DNA of 32,621 nt, taken from Cohnella phaseoli. Its GTDB lineage: Bacteria > Bacillota > Bacilli > Paenibacillales > Paenibacillaceae. Location: the NCBI RefSeq assembly GCF_003386235.1, contig NZ_QRDZ01000060.1:1-32621 (forward strand), in the 5' to 3' direction. A program made the position numbers and the translations under genes. The notes below the pieces were generated by a model, which had not been told where the DNA came from, did not search any database, and saw only the letters and a list, made by a program, of their open reading frames with translations. Below are positions 6,963 to 15,576 of this stretch, piece after piece; the stretch's first letter is position 1, and each line of letters opens with the position of its first letter.

Positions 6963-7954
6963 GCCTGAACACCTCCCGCCGCGCGTGCATCCTCGATCGG
7001 AGAATAACCCGCCGCTTCATATACCATTTCCGAAAACTTCACGACCCGGTAGGCGAATTCGCCGCTTACCGACACGTCCTGCCGTCCGAGGATCGCGTCG
7101 ACGAAGCTCTTGTCCTGGTTCGTCGTCTGCTGCGGAAGCTCGGGAACGATCGGCTCCTCACGCAGCCGGCGCAGCGTAATGCGGCCGTTATCGTAGAAGA
7201 TGCCGCCCTCTTCGCCGCAGAAGGCGTAGGTTTCATGCCAGCAAGGCGCATAGCCGATCAGGTTTAGCCCGCCCACCGCGCCTTCCGCGAAGCGGATGGC
7301 GGTAAACGTGTCGATCTCGACCGGGGAGCCGTGCTTGTGCAGCTGCGTCTTGACCTCGACCGGCGTCAGCCCCGTCGTCCATAGCAGCACGTCGATAATG
7401 TGGCTGCCCGAATCCATCAGGAAGCCGCCGCCCGACAACGCCGGGTCCTGCCGCCAGGTGCCTGGCGTTCCTTGTCTCCACTCCTGGTACAGAGTCGCCG
7501 TGATCGAAGTCAGCTTGCCGATCTCGCCGCGCGCTATCGCCTCTTTAATGTATAGAAACTCCGGTTGAAAATGGCGCTGGTACGATACCTGCAAAATTTT
7601 CCCCGACTTCTTCACCGTCTCGATCAGCCGCTCCGCTTCCGCTGAACTGCAGGTCATCGGCTTCTCGATCAACGTGTGCAGCCCCTTGTTCAGCGTATCC
7701 GTCGCTTGCTCATAATGCAGCGTATGCGGGGAGCAGATGACGACGGCATCCAGCTCGACTTCCTCCAACATCGCACGGTAATCGTCGAACTGCGCCGCCT
7801 CGCGCAAATCGAATTTCTCGACAAACCTGTCTCTGCTCCGCTCGCTTGTGTCCGCGAGCGCTACAATCTCGACCTCCGGCAGCTCCAATAGCTGCCTTCC
7901 GTGCCATTCCGCAATTCCACCCGTGCCGATCATACCGATACGCAATCTGCTCAT
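6959..7954 (-). CDS. Gfo/Idh/MocA family NAD(P)-dependent sugar dehydrogenase
   Basis: The protein has 331 residues. The N-terminal Rossmann fold starts RIGMIGTGGIAEWHG, followed by the family motif EKPMTC near residue 98 (Lys in the active site) and the Asp/His pair in MDSGSHIIDVLL. The start at 7954 is chosen because GGTGGAGG sits just upstream; an in-frame ATG at 8014 adds 20 residues unlike the family. It is the first gene of a two-gene unit with the isomerase. Family members oxidise a hydroxyl of a sugar or cyclitol with NAD(P)+. It lies 158 bp after the ABC exporter stop, a gap with an inverted repeat that may be its operator, so it may be a transcription unit of its own. Confidence 0.85.
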   Translation of the reverse strand: MSRLRIGMIGTGGIAEWHGRQLLELPEVEIVALADTSERSRDRFVEKFDLREAAQFDDYRAMLEEVELDAVVICSPHTLHYEQATDTLNKGLHTLIEKPMTCSSAEAERLIETVKKSGKILQVSYQRHFQPEFLYIKEAIARGEIGKLTSITATLYQEWRQGTPGTWRQDPALSGGGFLMDSGSHIIDVLLWTTGLTPVEVKTQLHKHGSPVEIDTFTAIRFAEGAVGGLNLIGYAPCWHETYAFCGEEGGIFYDNGRITLRRLREEPIVPELPQQTTNQDKSFVDAILGRQDVSVSGEFAYRVVKFSEMVYEAAGYSPIEDARAAGGVQA

Positions 7955-8012
7955 CGTTAGCCTCCACCTATCAGGATTCGGATTAGACAAGATCAGGGTA
8001 GCAGATCGCAAC

Positions 8013-8043
8013 ACCGATGTGTATCCACAAATGCGACATCGGT
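8013..8043. promoter_or_regulatory. Inverted repeat upstream of the dehydrogenase-isomerase pair
   Basis: ACCGATGT (8013-8020) and ACATCGGT (8036-8043) are exact 8-bp complements 15 bp apart, in the gap between the exporter stop and the dehydrogenase start. This spacing is compatible with a repressor operator or a small hairpin. No clear -10/-35 pair was seen beside it. Confidence 0.35.
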
Positions 8044-8112
8044 ATACGATATTGTTCCGCCATCGTCATATCGCGCCGAGCTTTCTCGATGATTCGTTCC
8101 GGTTCAACCTGT

Positions 8113-9843
8113 CTATACGCCCCATTGTTCCGTTTCCTGCTGGAGGCGCCACAGTCTGGCATACAGCCCTCCCGCGCGAACCAATTGCTCATGCCCGCCC
8201 TGCTCCGCGACCTTGCCGCGCTCCAGCACGATGATCCGATCCGCCTCCACGACCGTTTTCAGACGATGCGCGATGACGATGACCGTCCTGCCTGCGACGA
8301 GGCGCGAGATCGCTCGCTGCATCTCCGCTTCGTTCTCGGGATCGAGCGAAGCGGTCGCTTCGTCCAGCAGCACGATCGGGGCTTGCTTAATCATTGCCCG
8401 GGCCACGGCAATCCGCTGCTTCTCCCCGCCGGACAGCGTGCTTCCTCCTTCGCCGACCATCGTATCGTAGCCCCCGGGCAACCGAGATATGAACTCGTGG
8501 CAGCACGCCTGACGCGCCGCCTCCTCCACTTCCTGCTGCGTGGCGCCCTGACGGCCGTAACGAATGTTGTTGCCGATCGTATCGTTGAACAGGTATACGT
8601 CCTGGAACACCATGGACAATTTCTGCATCAACGCCTCGGGGGCCATCTCCTTCGCCGGCCTGCCTCCGATCCTCACCTCTCCTGATCGCGGATCGTAGAA
8701 CCGGGCGATCAGCTTCAGAACCGTGCTCTTCCCGCTTCCCGAAGGCCCGACGACCGCCGTCAGAGTCCCCGCCCGCACCGCGAACGAGACGCCCCTCAGC
8801 ACCGGTTCGTCCCCGTAGCCGAACTCGACGTCCCGGAACTCCACGTCGTGCCCCGACGGAGAAGGCCGATCTCCCGGCATCGCCGGCTCGGCCAGCATAT
8901 CCGCGATCCTCCCGCCGTACAGGGCGTAATACTTGAATTCCGGCCAGGCGAAGATCGCTCCGGCAATCGGCTCGTACACGCGGGCTCCGATCAGCAGAAA
9001 AGCTGCGAGCGCCGGAACGGACAGCTCGCCGCCGACCGCCAGATAGCTTCCCGCGATTAGAATAAAGGCCGCTCCCGATTTCACCAGGGCGATCGCGACG
9101 AGAAACACCGGACCGAATCGGCCCTCCAGGCTGATGCTTTCCTTCATCAGCCTACGGAAAGCCTGCTCCAATCCCGTGAAGTTGCCGCCCCTCATATTGT
9201 AGGCTTTAATTACCTTCATGCCCTGGATGTATTCCTGCAACCGACTCGACGCCCGGCTCCTGGCCTCCGCATGGCTGGTCCCGTACTTGCGCTCCAGGCC
9301 GGACACGGCCCACAGAATGAGCAGCGCCGGTGGAAACCCGGCAATCATCGCCAGCGCTATGCGCCAGTCCAGGAACAGAAAGCCGATAACGGCCAGCAGC
9401 GATGCGATCATCCCTCCGACGATCTGGGGAAGAAGCTGCGAGTTCGCCGTCTCGAGCTGCGCGAAGTCCCCCATCATCATATTGCCGAGCTCGCCCGCGT
9501 CCCGGCGCATCAGCGTGCCGAGAGGCAGCTTGCGCAGATGCTCGGCCAGCGTTCGCCTCCCTTCGGCGGCCAAGCCGTACGCTCCTCCGAAAGACAGCCG
9601 GTACGCGAGCGATTCGCTTGCGTACAGCAAAACAAGCGAGACGAGCATGCCCGCGCACAGAAGCCACAGTTCCCGAATCGCCAGAGTCGCGCCGGTATCG
9701 GCGAAAGCCTCGTAGATTCGCATCACTGCAAGCGAAGCGAGCGCATAGGGCAGCATGCCGCATAGGTTGGCAAGCACAGTGGCCGCGATCGGCCTAATCA
9801 ACCATCCGGGATTGCCCGCCGTCATTCGGCGAATCAGCTCCAT
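8113..9843 (-). CDS. Exporter-fold ABC half-transporter (TMD-NBD), YbtQ/IrtB-like partner
   Basis: The protein has 576 residues: an N-terminal six-helix transmembrane domain (about 1-300) and a C-terminal ATPase with Walker A GPSGSGKST near residue 365, signature LSGGEKQR, Walker B IVLLDEATASLDPE and an H-loop His in IVIAHRL. GGAGAAAGGGGG precedes the ATG. Its start lies 50 bp inside the 3' end of the upstream half-transporter gene, so the two are translationally coupled and probably form a heterodimer. Exporter-fold pairs of this sort beside siderophore genes (YbtPQ, IrtAB) work as importers of metal-siderophore complexes; a drug or metabolite exporter is the alternative. The iron link comes from the Fur box at the head of the locus. 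Confidence 0.85.
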   Translation of the reverse strand: MELIRRMTAGNPGWLIRPIAATVLANLCGMLPYALASLAVMRIYEAFADTGATLAIRELWLLCAGMLVSLVLLYASESLAYRLSFGGAYGLAAEGRRTLAEHLRKLPLGTLMRRDAGELGNMMMGDFAQLETANSQLLPQIVGGMIASLLAVIGFLFLDWRIALAMIAGFPPALLILWAVSGLERKYGTSHAEARSRASSRLQEYIQGMKVIKAYNMRGGNFTGLEQAFRRLMKESISLEGRFGPVFLVAIALVKSGAAFILIAGSYLAVGGELSVPALAAFLLIGARVYEPIAGAIFAWPEFKYYALYGGRIADMLAEPAMPGDRPSPSGHDVEFRDVEFGYGDEPVLRGVSFAVRAGTLTAVVGPSGSGKSTVLKLIARFYDPRSGEVRIGGRPAKEMAPEALMQKLSMVFQDVYLFNDTIGNNIRYGRQGATQQEVEEAARQACCHEFISRLPGGYDTMVGEGGSTLSGGEKQRIAVARAMIKQAPIVLLDEATASLDPENEAEMQRAISRLVAGRTVIVIAHRLKTVVEADRIIVLERGKVAEQGGHEQLVRAGGLYARLWRLQQETEQWGV

Positions 9844-11650
9844 CGGAATGCCCCCTTTCTCCTAAGCGCCAATTGGACGCTTCAACGTAGGCATTCCACA
9901 TTCCCGCGTACAAGCCTTGAAGCCGAAGCAGCTCATCGTGCCTGCCCTGCTCCGCGATCGTCCCCTGCCGGAGCGCGATAATGTTGTCCGCTCCCCGAAT
10001 CGTCCGCAGCCGATGCGCAATCATAATGACCGTCTTGCCGCGCATCAGTTCCCTCAAAGCCCGCTGCATCCGATGCTCATTCTCCGGGTCCGCATAGGCG
10101 GTCGCCTCGTCGAGGACGAGAATCGGCGCGTTTTTAAGAAGCGCGCGTGCCACGGATACGCGCTGCTCCTCGCCTCCGGACAGGTAGACGCCGCCTTGTC
10201 CGATGCGCGTCTCGTAGCCTTGGGGCAGAGCTTCGATAAATTCGCTGCACTGGGCCGCTTGCGCCGCGCGGTACACTTCCTCCCGGCTCGCCCCCGGATT
10301 GCCCATCGCAATGTTGTTGTAGACCGTGTCGGAGAACAGAAAGCTATCCTGGAATACGAACGATAAGAGCTCCATCAGCTTTCCGACAGGAATGTCCCGG
10401 ATGTCCGCCCCGCCGATCGTAATTGCGCCCTCCTGAGTATCCCAGAAACGGGCGATCAGCTCCGCGACGGTCGTTTTACCCGAGCCGGACGGTCCGACGA
10501 TCGCCGTCACCTCGCCCTGCCGCGCGACGAAGCTGACGTCCGACAGCGCCCGTATGCGCTCCCCCGCCGTTCCTTCATAGCAGAAGCCGACCCGTTCGAA
10601 CGCGATTGTATACTCGGTCGGAACCCGCGGGCGCGCCGGTTCGGTCAGCTCGGGCTCGTCCAGCAGTTCGTCGACGCGCCTGACGCTTTCCGCGATCATG
10701 CCGAGCGTCGATGCCAGACCGTTCAGCTTAAAGATCGGAACGGCGATGCCTGGAGACAGCGCCAAAAACAGCAGCAGCACCGCAGCGAAGGAGACGTTGC
10801 GCGGATCGCGGCTCAGCAGAAACACTCCAACCGGCATAATAAACGCGGCCAGCGACAGCAGCAGTACCCGGTAGGTAACGTAGCCATGCCGAAAATCGTC
10901 CGCATATCGGAGCAGAAAGTCTCGGTACTGTGTCATGTCCAGGTAAAACCTACGGAAGGAATGGACGGTCTGACCGAATATTTTAATCGACGGCATCCCC
11001 CGTACGTATTGAATCGACGAGGAGGAGATGCTCTCGATGGCGTCGTAATATTGTCTCAGCGCTTGTCTGGATCTTTCTCCCATCATCATCGAGAACTGCG
11101 CCCAAAAGCCGAGCGCGATCGGCAGGAGGCAGGCCAACGCAAGCCAGGGCTGCAAGTAAAACATGCCGCCGATCAGCGCGAATGCCATTGCCGCGGCATT
11201 AACGACGTCCGGGAGCTGATGCGCGACGAACTTCTCAATTTTCTCCACGTCGTGCTCAACGATCTTTTTGATCTTGCCGGTGCTGCTGCGATCGTAATAC
11301 CCCAGAGACAGGTTACCGAGCCGCTCGGTCAGCTGGATTCGCAAGCCGTACAGCAGACGGAAGGCCGCAATATGCGAAGCCATCCCGCCCGCGTACATGA
11401 GCGCAAACCCCGCGACGAGGCTGACGACCGTAACGAAGGACCAACGCTTGATCAACGCAACGTCGATCCGGCCCGGAGCCGAAGCATGCTCGAGAAATTC
11501 CGCCAGAACCCGATAGATCGCCAGGAAAGGAACGAGCAGGACGAGCATACTGAAAGTGGACAGAACGGCGGACGCGACGAGCAGGGTTCTCTTCTGGCCA
11601 GCCAACTCCAGCAATCTCGCAATTCCCTTCTTTTTTCCGTTGCCAGCCAT
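9794..11650 (-). CDS. Exporter-fold ABC half-transporter (TMD-NBD), YbtP/IrtA-like partner
   Basis: The protein has 618 residues: transmembrane helices over about 20-320 and an ATPase domain with Walker A GPSGSGKTT near residue 385, signature LSGGEEQR, and Walker B ILVLDEATAYADPENE. The ADPE ending after the Walker B glutamate resembles the siderophore-linked YbtPQ/IrtAB subgroup more than the usual SLDP, though this is from memory of the family. The C-terminal tail (after about 590) is hydrophilic and serves partly as coding overlap with the next gene. The gene starts 22 bp after the stop of the binding protein gene, so it belongs to the same operon. No thioesterase or reductase domain (as in IrtA) is fused to it. 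Confidence 0.85.
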   Translation of the reverse strand: MAGNGKKKGIARLLELAGQKRTLLVASAVLSTFSMLVLLVPFLAIYRVLAEFLEHASAPGRIDVALIKRWSFVTVVSLVAGFALMYAGGMASHIAAFRLLYGLRIQLTERLGNLSLGYYDRSSTGKIKKIVEHDVEKIEKFVAHQLPDVVNAAAMAFALIGGMFYLQPWLALACLLPIALGFWAQFSMMMGERSRQALRQYYDAIESISSSSIQYVRGMPSIKIFGQTVHSFRRFYLDMTQYRDFLLRYADDFRHGYVTYRVLLLSLAAFIMPVGVFLLSRDPRNVSFAAVLLLFLALSPGIAVPIFKLNGLASTLGMIAESVRRVDELLDEPELTEPARPRVPTEYTIAFERVGFCYEGTAGERIRALSDVSFVARQGEVTAIVGPSGSGKTTVAELIARFWDTQEGAITIGGADIRDIPVGKLMELLSFVFQDSFLFSDTVYNNIAMGNPGASREEVYRAAQAAQCSEFIEALPQGYETRIGQGGVYLSGGEEQRVSVARALLKNAPILVLDEATAYADPENEHRMQRALRELMRGKTVIMIAHRLRTIRGADNIIALRQGTIAEQGRHDELLRLQGLYAGMWNAYVEASNWRLGERGHSDGADSPNDGGQSRMVD

Positions 11651-11672
11651 AGCTATCTTTCTCCTTTGCCGA

Positions 11673-13259
11673 TCATTCGGCTTTCCGTACTCCCATCGGA
11701 TTAAACGCGTTTTCCAGTCCGCCGAACGAGTAGTCCGCCACCTTGTCCTCGCGGTACAAAATCAATTCCTTGGCGCGCGTAACCGGAACGACGATCGCCT
11801 TGTCGTTCAGGAAATTAAGCAGCTCATTGTAACCGGACGTCACTGCCGAGTCGTCCCGCGTATGCTGCACCTGTAAAATACGGGCGTTGAATTCGTCCGC
11901 CTCCGGCAAGCGGGCCAGCGCCGCCGTGTGCGCGGTCTGATCGAGCATCGGTCCGATAAAATGATGCGGGTCCTCCGGCGCCCCCTTGGAGTCCCAAATC
12001 GTAATGTCGAACTTGCCTTCGACGCATTCCGTCCACCACGTCATCACGTCCGAACCCGCCACCTCGACCTGCAGGCCGACCTTCTTCAACTGGCCCTGCA
12101 GCGCGGTCGCCAGCTCCTTGTTGAACGTATCTCCCGTCTCATAAGTAAACCTCAGGCTTATCGGCTTGCCGTCAAGCTCCCGGTATCCGGTGCTCCCGTT
12201 CAACTTCCAGCCGGCTTGATCGAGCAGCTCGGCGGCTTTGGCGGCATCGAAGCCCCTCTTGTTCAATCCTTCGTTCGTAATGTTCGGAATGCGGGTCTCG
12301 AACATCTCTTCAGCCGGCTTCTCGTAGCCGTACGTCAAGCCTTCGCCGAGCTCCTTCTTGTCGATTGCATAGACGATCGCCTCGCGCACCCGAAGATCGG
12401 CCAGCTTCTCTCCCGACGCGTTCAGCGCCAATGCCCTCGTCCGACTGCCCTCGGACATTTCGCCTTTCACGCCGGCCATCGACGTCGCTTGCTTAAACTC
12501 GTTGTTCGTGATCATCGTGGAGCTGAAGATAACGTCGACCTCGCCCGTCTGGAGCGCCTTCAGCCGAGTAGCGGCGTCGGGAATATACTTGACGACAATT
12601 CGTTCATAGGCCGGCTCTCCGTCCCAGTAATCCTTGTTTTTCCGGAATACGGAGCTCTCGCCCTTCTTGAACGATTCGTGAACGTATGGGCCGGTTCCAA
12701 TCGTTCCGTTCATCTTCATGTAGTCGTCTTTAATAATCGATTTCGGAGAGACGATAGCCAGATAAGGCGTGCACAGGTCGTGCAAAATCGGATAATACGG
12801 CTCTTTGTAGGAAACCTTGACTGTATATTCGTCCAGCGCCTCAAGCTTGTCGATCGTCGAGACGGCTTTCAGGAAGGAGGCGTTGCCCTCGTAACGGTAA
12901 TACTCCATATTGGCAATGACGGCCGCGGCGTTAAGCGGCTCCCCGTCATGGAATTTGACGCCCTGCTTGATCTTCATCGTCAGCTCGGTGCCCGCTTCGT
13001 TGAACGACCACCCGGTGGCAAGCCCCGGCTTGAACTCCCCGTTCTCATAACGTATGAGCATGTCGTACACGAGCTGGATAACCGGCTTGTTGTGCATGTC
13101 GACCATCGTCGGGTAGAAATTGCTCAGTTCCCCGACGTAGCCGATGACGAGCGTATCCTTATCCTTGCTGTCGCTCCCCCCTGACGAACAGGCGGTTAGC
13201 GCCAGCAGCAGGCACAGCAGCGCAACGGCGGTTTGAATACGGAATAAGCGGGTTGGCAT
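11673..13259 (-). CDS. ABC transporter substrate-binding lipoprotein, NikA/OppA (SBP_bac_5) family
   Basis: The protein has 528 residues. A lipoprotein signal peptide ends in a lipobox, LTAC, with Cys24 followed by a Ser/Gly-rich linker (SSGGSDSKDKD). The mature protein shows the family 5 features: LAT.W near residue 82, KIKQGVKFHDGEPLNAAAV near 98-116, IGTGPYV near 188, VREAIVYAIDKKEL, and WDSKGAPEDPHHF. GGAGGAG precedes the ATG. Family members bind peptides, nickel or nickel/cobalt/zinc chelates such as staphylopine (CntA). Placed between the Nik-type ATPases and the half-transporters, and behind an iron-type regulator, it most likely captures a metal chelate at the cell surface. Peptide binding is not excluded. 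Confidence 0.88.
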   Translation of the reverse strand: MPTRLFRIQTAVALLCLLLALTACSSGGSDSKDKDTLVIGYVGELSNFYPTMVDMHNKPVIQLVYDMLIRYENGEFKPGLATGWSFNEAGTELTMKIKQGVKFHDGEPLNAAAVIANMEYYRYEGNASFLKAVSTIDKLEALDEYTVKVSYKEPYYPILHDLCTPYLAIVSPKSIIKDDYMKMNGTIGTGPYVHESFKKGESSVFRKNKDYWDGEPAYERIVVKYIPDAATRLKALQTGEVDVIFSSTMITNNEFKQATSMAGVKGEMSEGSRTRALALNASGEKLADLRVREAIVYAIDKKELGEGLTYGYEKPAEEMFETRIPNITNEGLNKRGFDAAKAAELLDQAGWKLNGSTGYRELDGKPISLRFTYETGDTFNKELATALQGQLKKVGLQVEVAGSDVMTWWTECVEGKFDITIWDSKGAPEDPHHFIGPMLDQTAHTAALARLPEADEFNARILQVQHTRDDSAVTSGYNELLNFLNDKAIVVPVTRAKELILYREDKVADYSFGGLENAFNPMGVRKAE

Positions 13260-13288
13260 TTCGATCTCTCCTCCAGATAAATTGATTA

Positions 13289-14011
13289 TTATAAAGCTTG
13301 TAGCGTCTCGGGTCTCTTGACCGCTCGGCCTGCAAGCCTCCCTTGCTCCATGAGCAGGCAGCTGTCCGCAAGCCGGTAAGCGCTATAGGCATCGTGAGTA
13401 ATCAGCAAGTACGAGCAGCCGAAGCCGGTACGGTAATCGGCTAACGTCTCCAGCACCGCATCGCAGGACACGCGGTCCAGACCGCTCAGCACTTCGTCCA
13501 GCACCAAGTACCTCGGTCGGACCGACAATGCCCTCAGCAGCGACAATCTGCGCTGCTGTCCTCCGCTAAGCGAACGTACGGGCACCTTCAGCATTTGCCG
13601 CTCCAGGTTGAAGCGCTCCATCAAGCCTTCGATCTCCCGGCGGCGCTCTCGGCCCGTCATGTCCGTCAAATTAAGCAGCGCCTCCTCCATGTTGCGGTAT
13701 GCCGAGAAGCGCGGATTGAGCGTTCCGGAGGCATCCTGGAACACGCCTTGCACGATTCGGCGATAAGGCCGCCAAGCTCCGGCGCTCAGCGAGGCGAGGT
13801 CGACTCCGTCCAGACGGATCGTTCCCGCGGAAGGACGCTCTAATCCGAGCAACAGGCGGGCCAGCGTACTCTTGCCGCTGCCGCTGCTGCCCATGACGGC
13901 GATGCTCTCCCCTTCCCGCCAGCGGAAAGACACTTGATCCAGCGCCAATACCGGGCGCTGGCGGCCGCTTCCGTACCTCGCGGACAGCTTCGAGACTACC
14001 ATCTCTCCCAT
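13289..14011 (-). CDS. ABC importer ATP-binding protein, NikE/OppF-like
   Basis: This single ATPase domain of 240 residues has Walker A GSSGSGKST (about 41-49), signature LSGGQQRR, Walker B YLVLDEVLSGLD and switch His in LLITHDAYSAY. It lacks most of the C-terminal oligopeptide/dipeptide tail with cysteines found in longer OppF proteins, so it is of the shorter NikE type. GGAGGAAGGG precedes the start. It overlaps the upstream ATPase gene by 16 bp and is followed after 29 bp by the binding protein gene. It pairs with the NikD-like ATPase to power the two permeases. Confidence 0.87.
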   Translation of the reverse strand: MGEMVVSKLSARYGSGRQRPVLALDQVSFRWREGESIAVMGSSGSGKSTLARLLLGLERPSAGTIRLDGVDLASLSAGAWRPYRRIVQGVFQDASGTLNPRFSAYRNMEEALLNLTDMTGRERRREIEGLMERFNLERQMLKVPVRSLSGGQQRRLSLLRALSVRPRYLVLDEVLSGLDRVSCDAVLETLADYRTGFGCSYLLITHDAYSAYRLADSCLLMEQGRLAGRAVKRPETLQAL

Positions 14012-14793
14012 GACCAGTACCCTTCCTCCCGCTGCCCGGCGGTTTCCGCGAATCGCGCCGTCCAGTCGTGCTTCGGCGCGGCAAGCAGCTCCGCCAGATT
14101 TCCTTCTTCGACCAGCTCTCCGTCATGCAGAACGTGCACGCGATCGCAGACGCGCCCAAGCACCTCGGTGTCATGCGAGACGACGAGCAGCCCGGACGTC
14201 GGCTTGAGGTCCTGCAGCAGCGCGATGACGGCTGCCCGGTTATCCGGATCGAGCGCCGAAGTCGGTTCGTCCGCCAGAATGAAAGGCGGGTTCAAGCCGA
14301 GCAGAATCGCGATCGCGACGCGCTGCAGCATACCGCCGGACAGCGCTCCGGGGCGGCTGCCCATCACCCGCTCCGCATCGAGCAAATTCACTTGCCTCAG
14401 CTTCTCCCGAGCAAGCCCGGTCGCGGCCTCGCGGCTTAAGCCCAGCCGCTTGCAATAGACGGCTTGAATCTGCCTCCCCATCGCGATGCGGGAATCGAAT
14501 GCCGTCATTGGCAGCTGCGGCACGAATCCCAGCGACGTCCCGGCCAGCTTCCTGCGTTCATGCGGGGGGAGCTTTTCCATCGCGCGGCCGTCCAGTTGAA
14601 TTCCTCCGCCGTCGATCTCGCAGCCTCGGCCGAGAACGCCCATCGCCGCCTTCAGCAGCGTCGTCTTGCCCGAGCCGCTCTCCCCCGTCACTCCGATCGC
14701 TTCTCCGCGCCTCACAGTAAGCGTCGTCTCGCGCAGCAATTGCCGTCCCCCTGGGGCGGACACTGACAATCGATCGAATTTCAATATCGCCAT
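13996..14793 (-). CDS. ABC importer ATP-binding protein, NikD/OppD-like
   Basis: The 265-residue ATPase has Walker A GESGSGKTT (about 36-44), Q-loop FVPQLPMTAF, signature LSGGMLQR, Walker B FILADEPTSALD and switch His in LVVSHDTEV; this pattern is typical of the D subunit of Nik/Opp/Dpp importers. The start follows the permease stop by 6 bp, with AGGAG only a few bases ahead, a rather tight spacing. It overlaps the next ATPase by 16 bp. It should form a heterodimeric engine with the NikE-like protein. It carries no extra domain. Confidence 0.87.
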   Translation of the reverse strand: MAILKFDRLSVSAPGGRQLLRETTLTVRRGEAIGVTGESGSGKTTLLKAAMGVLGRGCEIDGGGIQLDGRAMEKLPPHERRKLAGTSLGFVPQLPMTAFDSRIAMGRQIQAVYCKRLGLSREAATGLAREKLRQVNLLDAERVMGSRPGALSGGMLQRVAIAILLGLNPPFILADEPTSALDPDNRAAVIALLQDLKPTSGLLVVSHDTEVLGRVCDRVHVLHDGELVEEGNLAELLAAPKHDWTARFAETAGQREEGYWSWERW

Positions 14794-14799
14794 CCACTC

Positions 14800-15576
14800 C
14801 TATTTCAGCTCTTCCCCCAGCACGTTGAAGGCGAATGCGCACGCCACGATCAACGCCAGCGGGTACAGCATAATGTCCGGCCGCAGCAGCGCGACCGTCC
14901 GTCCATCGGTCATAATGGCGCCCCAGTCGATGCCGCCTTCCCCGATGCCCAATCCGATAAAAGAGAATCCGCTGATCATCAGCACGATGTCCGCGCTGAT
15001 CAGACTCAGCAGGACGACGGATTCCCGGATCAGATTCGGCGGCACGTGCCAGAACAGAATGCGCAGGCGAGAGGCTCCCGAGGCAGCGGCGCAGACGACG
15101 TACGCCTTGTCCCGCTCGATCTCCGCCCTCGCCTTGACGAGCTTGACCAAGCTAACCAGAGACGCGATCGTCAGGGCGACAACAACCGTCTTCGTTCCGC
15201 TTCCCCAAGCGCCCATCCACACGATGAGGTAGACAATCGGGGGAAAGGAAGCCAATACGTTCAGAAAGCTGTCCCCTAGCGCACGAAATCTGCCCCTCCA
15301 AAAGCCGACGGCGATGCCGAGCGGCAGGCCTACGGCCAACGTAGCCAACCAAGTCAGCAGCACGATGCCGAGCGTCGTCCTCCCTCCGTACAGAACTCGG
15401 GACAACAGACATCGCCCCATCGAGTCGGTTCCGAACGGATATTCCGCACTGGGCGGCAGCAAGCGCTTGCCCAGCTCGATCTGGTAAGGGTCGTGCGGAG
15501 CAAACAGATAAGCGAAAGCGCACAGAAGCAACACGGAGGCGGCGGTCCAAATCCGCCAATTGCCGTAACGGATCAT
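14800..15576 (-). CDS. ABC importer permease, NikC/DppC-like
   Basis: The 258-residue membrane protein starts MIRYGNWRIWTAASVLLLCAF and carries the C-type features: FGTDSMGRCLLSRVLYGGRTTLGIVL after the first helix, then the EAA-type loop (VCAAASGASRLRILFWHVPPNL) and ISGFSFIGLGIGEGGIDWGAIM. The start at 15576 overlaps the stop of the partner permease as ATGA; a longer open frame to 15876 only runs antisense-like through that partner and has no family similarity. It forms the membrane channel with the NikB-like permease. It is the second gene of the transport operon. Confidence 0.88.
   Translation of the reverse strand: MIRYGNWRIWTAASVLLLCAFAYLFAPHDPYQIELGKRLLPPSAEYPFGTDSMGRCLLSRVLYGGRTTLGIVLLTWLATLAVGLPLGIAVGFWRGRFRALGDSFLNVLASFPPIVYLIVWMGAWGSGTKTVVVALTIASLVSLVKLVKARAEIERDKAYVVCAAASGASRLRILFWHVPPNLIRESVVLLSLISADIVLMISGFSFIGLGIGEGGIDWGAIMTDGRTVALLRPDIMLYPLALIVACAFAFNVLGEELK

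Noticed and set aside
11928..13184. Long plus-strand open frame of 418 codons opposite the binding protein gene
   Set aside because: It runs antisense to a clear lipoprotein gene with signal peptide and ribosome site; its Arg- and Leu-rich composition is that of a shadow frame in GC-rich DNA.
11673..15576. Firm assignment of the importer as a nickel system (nikABCDE)
   Set aside because: Family names alone do not fix the substrate; the Fur-type control and half-transporters point to a metal chelate, and peptide uptake remains possible, so no gene symbols were given.
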